NCBI RefSeq assembly: GCF_945859705.1
Contig: NC_079137.1
Coordinates: 51,368,552 to 51,432,551, forward strand
Source: Episyrphus balteatus
Lineage: Eukaryota; Arthropoda; Insecta; Diptera; Syrphidae
Reading direction: 5' to 3'
Length of the DNA: 64,000 nucleotides
Shown: positions 1-11,560 of the stretch, one piece after another
How the letters are laid out: each line of letters opens with the position of its first letter
Position numbering within the stretch: position 1 is the stretch's first letter
The notes under the pieces: generated by a model
Databases searched by the model: none
Told to the model about the DNA's origin: nothing
What the model saw: the letters and a program-made list of their open reading frames with translations, nothing else
Made by a program: the position numbers and the translations under genes

Positions 1-1038
1 CGCTGTGTAAGTCCATAGAATCATTTTTGATTTAAGACCCCATTTTTTCCCAAAGGTTTTACTGCAGGCATAGAAAGCAATGCTCGCTTTTCTAACCCGC
101 TCTTCTATATTAAGCTTCCAGCTCAGTTTAGTGTCCAAAATTACACCTAAATATTTGGCGCTAGAAGAAAGTGATAAGATTTGGCCGTTGAGCTGAGGTA
201 GAGGGAAGACAGGGATTTTGGTTTTAGTTGTAAAAAGCATCAGTTCCGTTTTACTTTGATTAACTCCTAGGCCACAGCTTGTAGCCCAGTTGCTAACTTT
301 TCTCAAAGCCGTGTCAGTCATTTCACTGATCACAGGTAAAAACTTTCCTGATACAAGTACAACCAGATCATCCGCATATGCCACTGCCTTCACTCCACTT
401 CTCTCAAGCTTCACGAGGATATTGTTCATGACAAGGAGCCATAACAGTGGGGAAAGAACGCCACCCTGAGGCGTACCCCTATTAACGCATTTAAAACAGT
501 TAGAATTTCCTAAGCTTGCTTGAATTCTTCTCTCTTTTAGCATTGAAATAATCCAACTTCTGATATAGTCTTCTACTTCAAAAGTCACTAGGGCTTCGAG
601 AATAGATTCGGTTAGGACATTGTTAAAAGCTCCCTCTACATCCAAGAAGGTAGCTAGGGTATATTCTTTAAAGTGTAACGAGTTCTCAATTGTTCGAACG
701 ACTTCATGGAGGGCTGTTTCCGTAGATTTGCCCCTCATATAAGCGTGCTGCGAACTGGCTAGAGGACATCTTTTAAAAATGTCTCTAATATGAGTTTCTA
801 AGATTCGTTCTAAGGATTTAAGTAAGAAAGATGTTAAACTTATTGGCCGGAAATCCTTCGCGGATTCATGTCCTCTTTTGCCCACTTTGGGTATGAAAAC
901 CACGCTAACTTGTCTCCAAGACTTGGGCACATGATTAAGAAGAAGGCAGCCTTTAAAGATTTTTTCAAGCCATGGAACTGCTATCTCTTGCTGATTTTGC
1001 AGCATAATGGGCAGAATACCATTATTCTTATAGGAAAT
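1..1038 (-). CDS. LOA-like LINE reverse transcriptase, partial (5'-truncated, runs off window)
   Basis: Reading the minus strand from 1038 down to 1 gives one frame of about 346 codons without a stop. It carries the RT blocks in order: FRPISLTSFLLKSLER, SSQHAYMRGKSTETAL, FLDVEGAFNN, GTPQGGVLSPLLW, the catalytic box YADD (near 380) and KYLGVILDTKLSWK. This is the polymerase of a non-LTR retrotransposon. The GTPQGGVLSPLLW form and the sequence after YADD resemble LOA/R1-group elements more than Jockey; that clade call is from memory of the families. The frame meets a stop at 1039-1041 and the RT similarity fades there, so the copy is 5'-truncated, as LINEs usually are. The RNase H or 3' UTR would lie left of the window. 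No frameshift is seen, so the insertion is fairly young. Confidence 0.85.
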   Translation of the reverse strand, partial: MSYKNNGILPIMLQNQQEIAVPWLEKIFKGCLLLNHVPKSWRQVSVVFIPKVGKRGHESAKDFRPISLTSFLLKSLERILETHIRDIFKRCPLASSQHAYMRGKSTETALHEVVRTIENSLHFKEYTLATFLDVEGAFNNVLTESILEALVTFEVEDYIRSWIISMLKERRIQASLGNSNCFKCVNRGTPQGGVLSPLLWLLVMNNILVKLERSGVKAVAYADDLVVLVSGKFLPVISEMTDTALRKVSNWATSCGLGVNQSKTELMLFTTKTKIPVFPLPQLNGQILSLSSSAKYLGVILDTKLSWKLNIEERVRKASIAFYACSKTFGKKWGLKSKMILWTYTA

Positions 1039-1041
1039 TTA

Positions 1042-2086
1042 ATTCTCTACAAAAAAAGTTTTAAATGCGATACATAAAAATTTTGCTTTGTTTGCGAGAT
1101 ATATTGAGAACTTCAAAAAGGGGGCGTTTGCACCCCTATCTTCAATTTTCACCCTCTCATTTAATAGCACTCCGCGGTTTTATCTTTAGAAAATAGTTTC
1201 GGGATGTAGGATAAACAATATCATATGAGATCGTTTTTTTTTATAAAATAATGCTTTAAATTGATAAAAATATGCTACTTGTATTTGTTAAAGAAAAATG
1301 ACTTAAAAAGATCAAAAACAGTAGGTTTTCAAAGTCCATATTTTATCCAATTTTAGCCGTATTTAATTTTTGTGACCATTATGTTGAAAGATAAAGTAGT
1401 ATTCTCTTTTCTCCTTTATATCTAAAAATACTCAAAGGATACAAAAAAACTATTAGTAAAAACATCAAAAATGTCGTTTTATTCCTTTTTTGAATAGTTT
1501 TTTCTTAAGTTTTTTACAATTTTTTAATTTGAAAAAAAATTTAAAGGATTCATATCGATAGAAAATTTATTTATCTTCAAAATATTACTTAATAAAAATT
1601 TTCAAATTCAGCTTGGTTTTCAAGTTATAGACAAAAACCCAAAAAGTAACAAAAAGGGTCCAAAATATTGATAGTTACAAAATCCATAGATTTTGAAGAA
1701 AAGTATTTTGTTATCTTTTCCAAAAAACGTACTACACATGCAAAATTTAAAACGATGAGGATTCGAAAGATTTTGATTTTTTCTTTCAGTAAGAAATTTT
1801 TTGTCAAAAATTTACTTTAAAAATCTTTTTATACATTGCTCTTAAACATCTGGAGTGACCCAAAAAAATATTTTAGTGTTTGTTGCTTATTTATTCAGCT
1901 ATCAGGGCCGGTTTTTCTGTTCAGATTGGTCGTTTATTACTCAAGATATTGCCCGAATGGGTACTAACTATGCTGGGAAAAAAACAACGTCAAAAATCTG
2001 AGAAATTATGTCTCGAAAACGTATCCATCGTAATTTTTTGTAAAGTAATTTCCGAGACCCTTAGGTCAAAGCACGTAAGAAAATAA
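1042..2086. other. AT-rich stretch, no gene seen
   Basis: AT-rich, homopolymer-rich sequence between the truncated LINE and repeat A1. Only short chance ORFs; no splice-bounded coding block or inverted-repeat element was recognised. Confidence 0.5.
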
Positions 2087-3150
2087 AATGCACGACTGGG
2101 TCGCACTTACTTGCTCTTGTAGTTAAAAGTATCTTTATCTTTAATATCTATTGGATATTTAAGATTTTGTTAAGTTCCGAGAAAAAAATTAAAAAATTAG
2201 ATTTAAAATATAAACTTTTTTTAAATTTTGTTTTGCATTTTACACTTTAAAATGATAAGAAATACCTGTATGTAGATTTTGAAATATAGAAACCTAAAAA
2301 ATATGACAATTTTTGCAAAAAAGACAACGCCATATTTCCGTTTTCCGAATTTTTTGAGAAAAACTAAAAATGCAGTTTTGTTAGAATCCAAAAGACTATT
2401 ACGTACACAAAATTTCGAGAGCCGTTTTCGAAAAAATTGCAATACCTCCAAAACGGTATATTGAAAAAAAAAAACGGGTCTTTGGAACTAGGTAAAAATC
2501 ATCTGTACCAAGTTTCAAGGAAATCCATCTACCATCTATCCGTTTACGCCCTAGCTCGTAGGACAGACCGACGACGGACGGAATGACGTAATTTTAATTT
2601 TGTAATTAATTAAACACCGTTTTAAATGATCGTTTACACAAAACTAAGTACCTATGCTATTTGATATCTTCCATGAAAAGGAACTTTCAGAAAAAAATTT
2701 CGAAAATCGTTAAAGTCGTTTTATAAAAAAATAATTTTTTATACATATATAAAATTTTTCCAACATTTTTCAAAAAATATAGTTGGTATACCATTTATTA
2801 GAAATAAAAAAACGAAATTTCCATAAAATTTTTCAACCCGTTTTCAAAAAATCGATTTTTCAAAAGACAGGTAGGTACCGTTAATTTTGGCCCTAAAAAA
2901 ATTTCAATTTGTCCTCCAGGGAATCACCCAAAATTATTAACTACCAAGTTTGAAAAAAATCGCTGTATTAGTTTAGACTATAACTCGCGGTACTTATAGA
3001 CGGACAGACAGACCAGAATAGCGGGACCCACTTTTTTAGCATACTCTATCATCTTAATGTCATGTCTGATTGTTATCTCAAGTCCGATTATTTTTTCGAA
3101 TTTTTAACTTGCCCTATATGTAGTACCAATATCGCAAGTAAAAATGTCAA
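2087..3150. repeat. Dispersed repeat family A, copy A1
   Basis: The copy begins ATGCACGACTGGGTCGCAC, contains a GACGGACGGAATGACG block and the block GGGACCCACTTTTTT, and ends near ATATCGCAAGTAAAAAT. Recognisable relatives lie at 26743-27770, 40672-41362 and 53134-53514 in the same orientation. The left end can form a small hairpin around CGACTGGGTCG. No coding capacity is seen. It is probably a non-autonomous transposon, but neither the superfamily nor a target duplication could be established. Confidence 0.6.
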
Positions 3151-3944
3151 TTTGTCCCCACCTTTCGAGACAAACCGGGACCAGTTATAAAATTGAATTT
3201 AATATAGCCACGGAATTCGTTAGAACATCATTGTTAAGATAGTTTTATTGTGAATAAGACTGTTGAAATGAGTAAAAATGGAGCTATTAAAAAATATAAA
3301 TGGTACCAACTTCTTTTCCAAGATGGCGGCTGCTTTCGACAAAAAATTGACTTTTATGATAAGGACATTCACCCAAATACATTCCACGAAAAAAAATTTA
3401 GTCCTGCGAAAAATGCGATTTGATTTACTAATTTGCATGGGCTATAATATCATTCTAGAACGTTGTGTTGAGATCAAATAATAATAATAATAACATTCTA
3501 CATTATTCAAACAAATTAAGATAAAGATTTTGTCGATTTGTATTTGTACATATTTTTGGAAGAGGTGGACATTTATGAAAAGTGACATTCGATATATTGA
3601 TATATAAAGGCCTTATATTAGATATATAAAGAATACATATTTTCTTTTGACTAAACTGAAAGTAACAACCACTTAACGTTTTAAAATGAATGTTATATAA
3701 CTTAGCCCTGTACATTTTTTTTATTTTCAATCACTCAAATAAATTGATCCGCCTGTTCACAGATTATAGATCAATAAACGTGGAAAAACTTAATATCAAG
3801 AAACAGTTTCTGCATATCTACTTTTCTTTTTAAAAATTATTTGAATTATGTATTTGTGACCCTTTTCCTTAAAGTCCCGGGAGGCCCTTTGACCCCCAGT
3901 CCGCCCCTGTGCAGATGTGCGGGTCGAAGCTTTTGGTACACAGC
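3151..3944. other. AT-rich stretch, no gene seen
   Basis: Mostly AT-rich unassigned sequence with a short ATA/ATT microsatellite near 3479-3491. Short ORFs on both strands overlap each other and have no recognisable protein features. Confidence 0.45.
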
Positions 3945-4790
3945 TGGTTGACGAATCGGTGTAGCGTCTCCTGTGTTGATTCGATGCTGCACCAGTTGTG
4001 TTCGACCGAACTGCCCACTGGGTGAAGAGAAGATATGAGAATATTCATGAAAAAGCCTTCCAGCAAGACAGGCCTTTTTTATGACAGGCCTTGAAATGTT
4101 GTTCTGGTACCATCGATCTGTACGAGAGAGACAAATCGAACGGCAGAATTGATGCTGTCGCTTTCTTGTTCCTTGTTAAAATATCTGATTCCTCTGTACT
4201 AAACTGGCAAGTAGTTTCTCTTGATGGAAGTCTCGTGAAAGTCTGCACTGTCTGAAAATATCCTGTTTTTTTTATTATTTAAATACCGAGTAGGTCCGTC
4301 TTGCTGACTTCTTTCTAATGCGGGATTCTGACAAGATCATTCCTCTGTTGCTATTTCTTTTACTCGATGAAGTCCATTGGAAGTTTGCTTTGGCACTAGA
4401 ATTAATAGCCCGTCAAAGGCTGTTTGACATGCCAGGTGAGCCAACCTTTCATTATCTGCTTTGAGTTCAGTTGAGTTTTCCTCTTTTCTGAATTTTTGTA
4501 GATTTTTGAACTATTCAGCAGCAGGACTTCTTAGGCAGGAGTCAGCACTGTAAAATTATCAGCTGCCTCAAATTGTCTTTTGCATATCGACCATTAAAGA
4601 ACGACATAAAATTTTTGTCTGTTTTTCGCTGATTCCGATATTCTTGTAGAAGGTTTTTTTCCCATTTCTTCTGTTCACTCTTTTGCCCTTTTTGGCAAGG
4701 AGCAGAGCTATAATTGACGATATATCGCAACCAGTGCCTGGCTGGTCTTCGGCCATTTCAGTTCCGAATTGAAATATAGGTAATCAAAAT
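3945..4790 (-). pseudogene. Decayed, internally deleted gypsy gag-pol relic related to the intact copy at 53515-59704
   Basis: Blocks match the intact gypsy polyprotein on the same strand and in the same order. 3948-4055 matches about 56692-56800 (the GTTGACGAATCGG block, start of the RT region). 4340-4430 matches about 57850-58050, and 4430-4490 matches about 58045-58105 (gag, ATGCCAG-TGAGCCAACCTTTC). 4505-4550 matches about 58228-58270, and 4670-4785 matches about 58675-58905 (coiled-coil and N-terminal gag). The sequence between the pol and gag blocks (about 56800-57850 of the intact copy) is shortened to a few hundred bases, and stops and indels break every frame. Most of RT, all of RNase H, integrase and both LTRs are missing. 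It is an older, dead relative of the family. Confidence 0.75.
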
Positions 4791-6659
4791 TTTAGTTTTG
4801 CTGGATTAATAGCATCTAGATTTTTGACGGATTTTTTCCTGTTATTCAAACTCCTATAAGATTCATTTAGTAGTCATTTCCAACAAAATTAATACAAATT
4901 TTCAACACCTTTTCTTCCTGTTAAACACTTGCGGTTTTATGCTTTGGCAGTTGAAGTGCGATGCGGTTGGGTTGCAAGAAATTTCCGGTATAGACTCCTC
5001 AACATAAAAACAATTCACTATAACCTTTTCGTAGAAAATACTACAAACTATGGTCACCTTAAAAGCTTTCACACAAATGTGAACCTTATAGAATAATGGA
5101 AACAATAATGTCGTACACAGTGAGTTTCTGCATCACACAATTTTATCTACAAACACAGCTGTTGTATGCCGTGGCATCTGGGATCTGGGAAGCATGCACA
5201 GCACAAATTTTAATAATTTCATATTCACACGTTGCCGTTGGTCGGACATTTGTTGGTTGCTGGTTGGTTGACTGGGATGTTGTTGTTGTTGTTGTTATTG
5301 TTGTATGGGATATTTTTGTTGTTTTTGATGAAGAGAATATAGTTGAAAATGTGAATTGAAGTTGCAGCTTGCATGGGCATGGGTTATGTGATGGGAAAGA
5401 GCAATATGTGGGAGTGGGTGGGGAAGGGGGTAGTTTAAAAAACAACCCCATGATATGGGTTATGCGGCAATCAGCAAGTGCATAACGTGGTAACAGCATG
5501 TATTAAAGGGCTGAATTGGAATATCTACATTGTTGCCATGGATAACAATGAACTTTAATTTTAAAGTTAAATGAAGAGCACAAAACTTGTGTTGAATTTG
5601 CAGACTTCTGGATGGTTGTTCTGTTTTTGTTTTGTTTTTATTACAAATTTTTGTATTTTTTTTTAAAGATGAGGGAGTTTTGACCAAAGCTATACTGACT
5701 GCTGACTAGTGAAGTGTAAATGCAATTGAATGCAGCGCTTTTCTAGTTGTTTTAAGTGAAATTTTAACTAATCTGTAGAGATTGTTAGTCATGCTCAACT
5801 ATTAAAGAGTATTTTTATACCTATAGAGTCTATACAAAAGTTGTACAAAATTGATAATTGTTTGTGGTGGAAACAAAGGTTGAATGGGTTGTTGCCGATG
5901 TATGATATTCATTGTTGATAAACATCGTACAGTGGTATTGTATTCGGTTATGTTCCGGATGAAGGTGATATTATATTAACAATAGCAAATAGCAAATAGG
6001 CTAATTGATAGAACAAAACACAAAGAAGAATAGTTTTTTTATTCTTCTGATAAAATCCATTCAAAAAAAGTTATTTGATGAAGGAATTTACTTATTTAGA
6101 AATCATAATTTCAATCAAATTAATTTTGAAGGTAAAATTCTTATGAAAATAAAGTCAAGTGCAAATACAAAACTGGATGAAAAAAATTGACTTGTAATAT
6201 CTACTGTTAAACACGGAGCTTTGTTGCTTTTTGGCGACAAAATTCACTTGCACGGCCATTTCTTGACGGATTGACATAAAATTTGGTACACTGAAGAACA
6301 TTTCTATGGAAAATACGAAAAAGCTGCCAACTTTTTTTTATGCTCCAAAATGGCAGCCGAATTAACGTTTAAATAGAAATTTTCTTTTTCAAAACAGTAG
6401 GTAGCTATAGAAGCTAGAAATATGGCTACATTCATGCCAAAAAGGTGTTAGATCTTAGATTTAGGTATAAATGTTCATATTTCATAAAAAAAATTAAAAA
6501 TTTTGAAAACAAGGTCTTATTAGAACGCTGTTTCATGGATTTTGTTTTCAACTACCATAATTTTGACATCTCTCTTATTTTTATTTTCGGGGTTATAGGC
6601 ATGGCTGCCAACTTGCATTTCAATTTATAAAGAAAAAATAAAGTAAACATATTTCGGAA
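4791..6659. other. AT-rich stretch with a TTG microsatellite, no gene seen
   Basis: A TTG/GTT simple repeat lies at about 5279-5302. The 118-codon minus-strand ORF over it is low-complexity Thr/Ser/Pro and not convincing. Nothing else was recognised. Confidence 0.45.
5279..5302. repeat. (TTG)n microsatellite
   Basis: Interrupted run of TTG triplets with one ATT; produces poly-Val or poly-Thr shadows in the six frames. Confidence 0.8.
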
Positions 6660-7010
6660 TAGGGCCGAACAGCTAAAGATGTTCGTGTTTTTTAACATCA
6701 AGTAAAAATTGCAGCTGTTCCTGTTGTGTAAAAAATTAAGATAAGCAGAAAATCATATTTTAATTTTATGAACTAAATTATATCACTATCGTACATTTTC
6801 AAAAAAAAAATCCATCGTTTAATCGAGAGGACGAAAAATTTTCTCACAAATTGACTTTAAACATAAAATAATTATTTGAACACAACGGCAGCACATGCAA
6901 TATAAAAATAGCCAGAATTTTAATCAATTCAATCAATAAAAAATTGAATTGAGAAGAAAAGTTTAATCCTGTCTTTAAATTTGAAATTAATTTGTTGAAT
7001 AAAGTGTTTT
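6660..7010. repeat. Dispersed repeat family B, degenerate copy B4
   Basis: Contains GGCCGAACAGCT near the left side. Further in it has CATCGTTTAATCGAGAGG, TTCTCACAAATTGACTT, a TAAACATAAAATA stretch and GAACACAACGGCAGCACA. The same blocks in the same order occur in copy B2 (45015-46712) and inverted at 63340-63697. The terminal 20-30 bp are eroded and the far arm is missing. Confidence 0.55.
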
Positions 7011-7479
7011 CGAAAAATTAAAAAAAAAAATATTTAAAAAATTTACCATTATAAAACACAATTTATTATTATTTTTCCCAATTTTAGCCACTTTCAATTT
7101 TCTTATCCATCATAATATAATGCTCAGAACAAACAACAATAACTCGATAGGTGGATAGGAACTTAAGTTCAGAGATGCGAAACTTGGCTTAATTTTTTTC
7201 CTTACTTTTCTGAAACTAAATATTTGCCTAACTTTTCTGAATCTGCCTACCTAATTTGATAACATAGAATACTTAAAATAAAAACGACAAAAATCTTTAA
7301 AAAATTATATCTCAAAAACCTAGCCGGTATTTTTATTTAGTAAAAGAAATAAAAATACCCAAAATAAAATTTAAATTCAAAATCTCAAAAAAAAATGACA
7401 AAAAAAAAACACCCATAATATTCTAATAGACACATCCTAAAAAAACAAGCTTTCACGTGAAAAAATATATAAAAATATA
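7011..7479. other. AT-rich stretch, no gene seen
   Basis: Homopolymer-rich AT sequence between repeat B4 and the first G-rich MITE; nothing recognised. Confidence 0.45.
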
Positions 7480-7481
7480 TA

Positions 7482-8433
7482 GGGGAGAATGGGGCCAAAT
7501 GTAACACTTATTTAAAACCGATGGTTCTCCTACAAATTTGAAAATGGGTCAACCAGACCTTTTTTAAATTAAAGACCCATGTTTTATCTGCAAGATCCAT
7601 CACAAAAATTCAGCAAACATAACGGTAATGTTGAAAAATAAAGCTTCAAAAAAAAAATCGTGTTGTTTCAACTTACCCCACATACGGGGCAAAGTGTAAC
7701 ACATACCGGGGTAGGTTGTACCAAGAACTAAAAATAAGAGAAAAATACCTTCATTTATGTTTGTATTTATTTATTTTCAATTAATAACAATAAAAACAAA
7801 CCTCAGTCATGAAATTTTGGTGCAAATTTTAAAAAAAGTGGAGCAAATCCAGAGAAAATTTAACAGTAGTCTTAAATTAAAGTTATTTGAATTCATAAAT
7901 TGTTTTATAAGCTTTATGAATTCAAGTGGTGGTTCAAAAAGTGTTTACAATTTCAAAATAAATACAAATTCAATTACAAGCATTCATATTCAGGGTTGTT
8001 AATTATATTAGGTAAACAATTTTTCAGTATAGGTAGGTTTTTACATGGTACAACTTGCCCCGGAAAAAAGTTACAACTAGCCCCAGCATGAAATTTGGCA
8101 CATAAAATCAATTTAAAAAAAAAGCGAAACTGATATAGACATAACATATACACGCAATTTGAGCCAAAACACAGTTGCATATAACAAAAAAAAACACTTA
8201 GCACTCTATCTTTTTCGGGTAAAGAGGTAGACCAAAAATAATATTAAAAAAAAAAGTTACAAACATGCTTTTTTTGGGCACCACTAGTATAACTTTTCAC
8301 CCTGTGAAAATTTGCCGGTAGATATGGAAAAATTGAGCATTTTTCTCCTTTACGCGTTTCTTAATATTGAAAGGAACATCGCTTTTTTTAACTGTTAATT
8401 CTTACCCCTGTTACTTTTAGCCCCACTCTCCCC
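7482..8433. mobile_element. MITE-like element with TIR GGGGAGAATGGGGC, TA target duplication
   Basis: The left end GGGGAGAATGGGGCCAAATG is matched by the inverted right end (GGGGAGAGTGGGGCTAAAAG read inward), and TA flanks both ends (7480-7481, 8434-8435). Inside, shorter copies of the same motif recur in both orientations: ACCCCACATACGGGGCAAAG near 7676, ACCGGGGTAGGTTGTACC near 7705, and CAACTTGCCCCGG plus CAACTAGCCCCAG near 8050-8085. These look like subterminal transposase-binding sites. No transposase ORF is present. A TA duplication suggests a Tc1/mariner-like mover, but the assignment is an inference. Confidence 0.75.
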
Positions 8434-8649
8434 TAGACTACTTCCTATGGAAAAGACAACATTTTTAATAAAGTGTGTAAGGGTACCTACTATTAACAAC
8501 ATTGATTTTACCGGACTTTTAATGGGTTTTCATTATTTGCCCAAAAAACACCTTGCTTTCTGAACTAAATGAAACATTTTAACAATTTTCATTGGGATAT
8601 TATTTTTGACACAGTTTTTTTTTAAGTAGGAAGATACGAATTTAAAATA

Positions 8650-8962
8650 GGGGAAGTGGGGGCAATACCGTTTTTGTACTGTTTGTATGAAAAAAATTGG
8701 CAACACTTGAAATATAAAATAAGTGGCTTCTAGTAAGTTAGATCATGTCTGCAAGTATGAGCAAGTTCAGTTGAAACGACAAAATGTTACGGTAAATTTT
8801 GTGTTTTTTTCTTGAAAGGACGGTCTTGCCTACGTTTTTTTCAAAACGTACTATCTTTTGTTCAGTATTTTTATTTTTATGCTATAAACTTAAGGAATGA
8901 TGTTTTGTATTGGTTTTTAAGGCAGTTAAACACTAAATGGGCGATTCTGCCCCCACTTCCCC
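8650..8962. mobile_element. MITE with TIR GGGGAAGTGGGGGCA, TA target duplication
   Basis: 313-bp element: left end GGGGAAGTGGGGGCAATACC, right end read inward GGGGAAGTGGGGGCAGAATC, with TA on both sides. The terminal pattern resembles the element at 7482-8433 and the one at 44184-45002, so the three probably share a transposase type. Non-coding. Confidence 0.8.
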
Positions 8963-9736
8963 TACATCTAAAAAAAAAAAACACCCTTTCACACAATATA
9001 ATTTTGTAGACTCCTAAGATATAAAATTCGAAAATTTTTCACCAAGCTTAAAAAATAAACATAAAAGTTATGTCAGCTGTTATGAAAACTTTATTACACA
9101 TCCTTACAAAATATTTTCATGAATTTTCTGGATTTTTTCAATATGCTTCATCTTGTTTTTTTAATGCTTTGTTGACCTTCGACCCCTCCCTTTTTTAACC
9201 AAACACAATTTTTTCTTAATTTATTATTTTGAAAATATTTGCCAAGTTTTATAAGGCTACCAATTTTTTGTTTTTAAATGCCTACATTAACTGTACAAAA
9301 CTTAAAAACAAACAGATATAACCTTGTTGGTAGCCTTTTTAAATGCTTACTCAAGTGTACACCTATTTACTTCCTGAAAAATTCCTACATTCTTGCAACA
9401 AAAAAAAGTCAACACTCTTTTTTCCTATAAACCAACAATACAAATTGCAAAGCCTTACGAAAAAAAAACAATAAAATTGACATTTTTCGATAAAAAATTC
9501 AACTCATTGACTTACAAAGGTAAACAAATGAGATTACCCTTCTCTCGTCTGTCCATTTGCTCTTAACATTTCAACGATTATTTTCCATTTTGAAGTCCAC
9601 TTTAATTGCTCAAACTGAAATAAAAAAACCCCTCCAAAAAAAACAACAACAACAAAAAATACATCTGAAATAAAATCCTTCTCCATTAAGGCATTAATAC
9701 TGTTATTTTTTTTTCTCTGCTTATATCTACTTTCAG
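8963..9736. other. Intronic or intergenic AT-rich sequence ending in a splice acceptor
   Basis: AT-rich, no ORF of note. It ends in a pyrimidine-rich tract followed by CTACTTTCAG at 9727-9736, the 3' splice site of the exon that starts at 9737, so at least the end of this stretch is intron. Confidence 0.6.
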
Positions 9737-11270
9737 CTTCCGAATTAATCGCATCGAATCACCCATCCTCAAATACGATGGCGATTGCGGTGAATCCCTC
9801 ACCATATACGACTCCTCCAAACCAGATCCAGCCAGAATAATAAAGACCTTCTGTGATACATTTTCGAGACCAATGGAAAAGGTGGATTTCGTTAGCACCA
9901 GCCCATCACTATTCGTCCAATTCGAAAGCAAAACTGGCTCCTACAGTGGCAGTTCATTATATTACTGGGCCCACTATGACTTCTTCAACAACACCCGCTT
10001 CGGTGATCCCGTTCCAAATACCCTCTGCGACGAAGTGATGTACGCATGGAAACATCCGGGCGGAAAAATCCGCTCACCCATGAACTCTTTGATATTCAAA
10101 CGGACCGGAGGCAGTGACGTGCGCTGCCAGTATAAATTCGTCACCGACAAGCGACTTTATGCACGTGCGGTCATCGAGGTCACATCGGTCTCATTCAAGG
10201 AACTACCATACAATGTGAACGCCTGCACCCGCTGCCACGAGGAACGTGTAGACAAATTGGTCATCTGGGATGACAGGGATAAGTTCCAAAATAATCTCGC
10301 CTGCTTTTGCGATAACATACCACGTGCGGTACGTGTCATCTCATCCAGTGACAATATGAATCTCGAAATGATTGTCCAAGGCCAGCATGCGATAACCAGC
10401 TACTTTAAGAATCCAAATCCACTATTCGAGGCAAATTATGAGTTCGCTCACGGTCCGCTTTGTGGTCCAATTACATTCGGCCCCTCGCCAGATGGCGAAT
10501 TGGTCTTTCCCTATCGCAAAGCGCTCGGTTTAATTACACACAACAGTCCGGACCATCAATACCGACGTGAAAAGTGTATTTGGGAATTGAAGGTTGCCGC
10601 CCAGCGTGACCTGTGGTTGCATTTGGAAAAGGCTCGTTTTGGCGACCACACATGCGAGAGTGCAAAAATTGAAGTGTATCTGGCTGGGCGACTGGAGCCA
10701 CGATTCATCGTTTGCCCGGAAAATATATCACTAGCTAGAGACCTACCTATTTTGTCGGCAGCTGATTTGGGCGCTTTAGGCACGGATCAAGAACCATTGC
10801 CAGTTCTAATTCAGTACACTGGCGATGGTCAACCTGGCAAAAATGCATTCCGATTAGTTTGGACAGAACTATTTCATTTACCGCGAAATCCTGATGGCAG
10901 TTTGGCATCGTCCTTGCTGCAGGATGGCGATTGTGACTTTAAATGTCCGGGCGATACGCTAATTTGCATACCAAAGCATTTGGTTTGCAATGGTGCAATG
11001 AATTGTCCGAATGTCACTCACCTTTCGACCATTGAACAACTAACGCAGCATATTGACGAGAATTTGCAAAAGTTGGGCATCATCAATGATAAGTTGCGAT
11101 TGGACCGTCACGTTGTGCTGCATGATGAATCACCAGAAATTTGCCTGCGGGGAAGTGAAATCGCCGAATTGCCGTATGGGAAACTCATACTAATTACAAT
11201 AGGCCTTAGTCTTGTATTGTCATTATTTTTGGCAATTGTTTGCCGCATGTGTAGAAGTAGGAGGTATTAA
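9737..11270 (+). CDS. CUB-domain/LDLa type I membrane protein, 3'-terminal exon
   Basis: The exon opens after the acceptor CTACTTTCAG (9727-9736); the C at 9737 completes a split codon. The frame runs 510 residues to TAA at 11268-11270. The ATG at 9873 is internal: about 45 residues of CUB sequence precede it in frame, including FRINRIESPILKYDG. I see the end of one CUB-like domain (to about 9990), a second (about 10000-10440) and a third (about 10450-10900). A six-Cys LDLa-like module follows (about 10920-11145, CIPKHLVCNGAMNC), then a hydrophobic membrane helix (about 11180-11240) and a tail of about nine residues, CRMCRSRRY. The order CUB-CUB-LDLa-TM recalls receptor-accessory proteins such as Neto and LEV-10; orthology is not shown. 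Signal peptide and earlier exons lie upstream, outside or unrecognised. Codon use is clearly GC-richer than the surroundings. Confidence 0.88.
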
Positions 11271-11560
11271 GTGGTAGTAGAAACATTTTTAAATTCTACA
11301 AATACACTGAAAAAAAAAAAATGGAAGAAAAACAAAAACACTGACCCAAATTGTTCGTTGTCAAGCACACTGTATTAGTTATTAAGTGACATTATACACA
11401 GACACACACACATATACAAACATGAATACAAAAAAAATATATTATATATATACAACACATCTATAAGGATACAAATATTATAATAAAAATTAGGAAGCTG
11501 GAGGAGAATTACCTAAGTAATAAGAATTAGGCATTAAAGTGGTTATTATAATAAAGTGGC
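11271..11560 (+). other. 3' UTR with poly(A) signals
   Basis: AATAAA occurs at 11482-11487 and again at 11550-11555. The second is followed by a GT-rich tract (about 11570-11582), the usual downstream element, so cleavage is likely near 11565-11580. Confidence 0.6.

Noticed and set aside
5143..5499. 118-aa minus-strand ORF
   Set aside because: Its Thr-rich core is the translated TTG microsatellite and no domain is visible.
9873..9875. ATG at 9873 as start of a 465-aa protein
   Set aside because: CUB sequence continues in frame upstream to a good splice acceptor at 9736, so this Met is internal.
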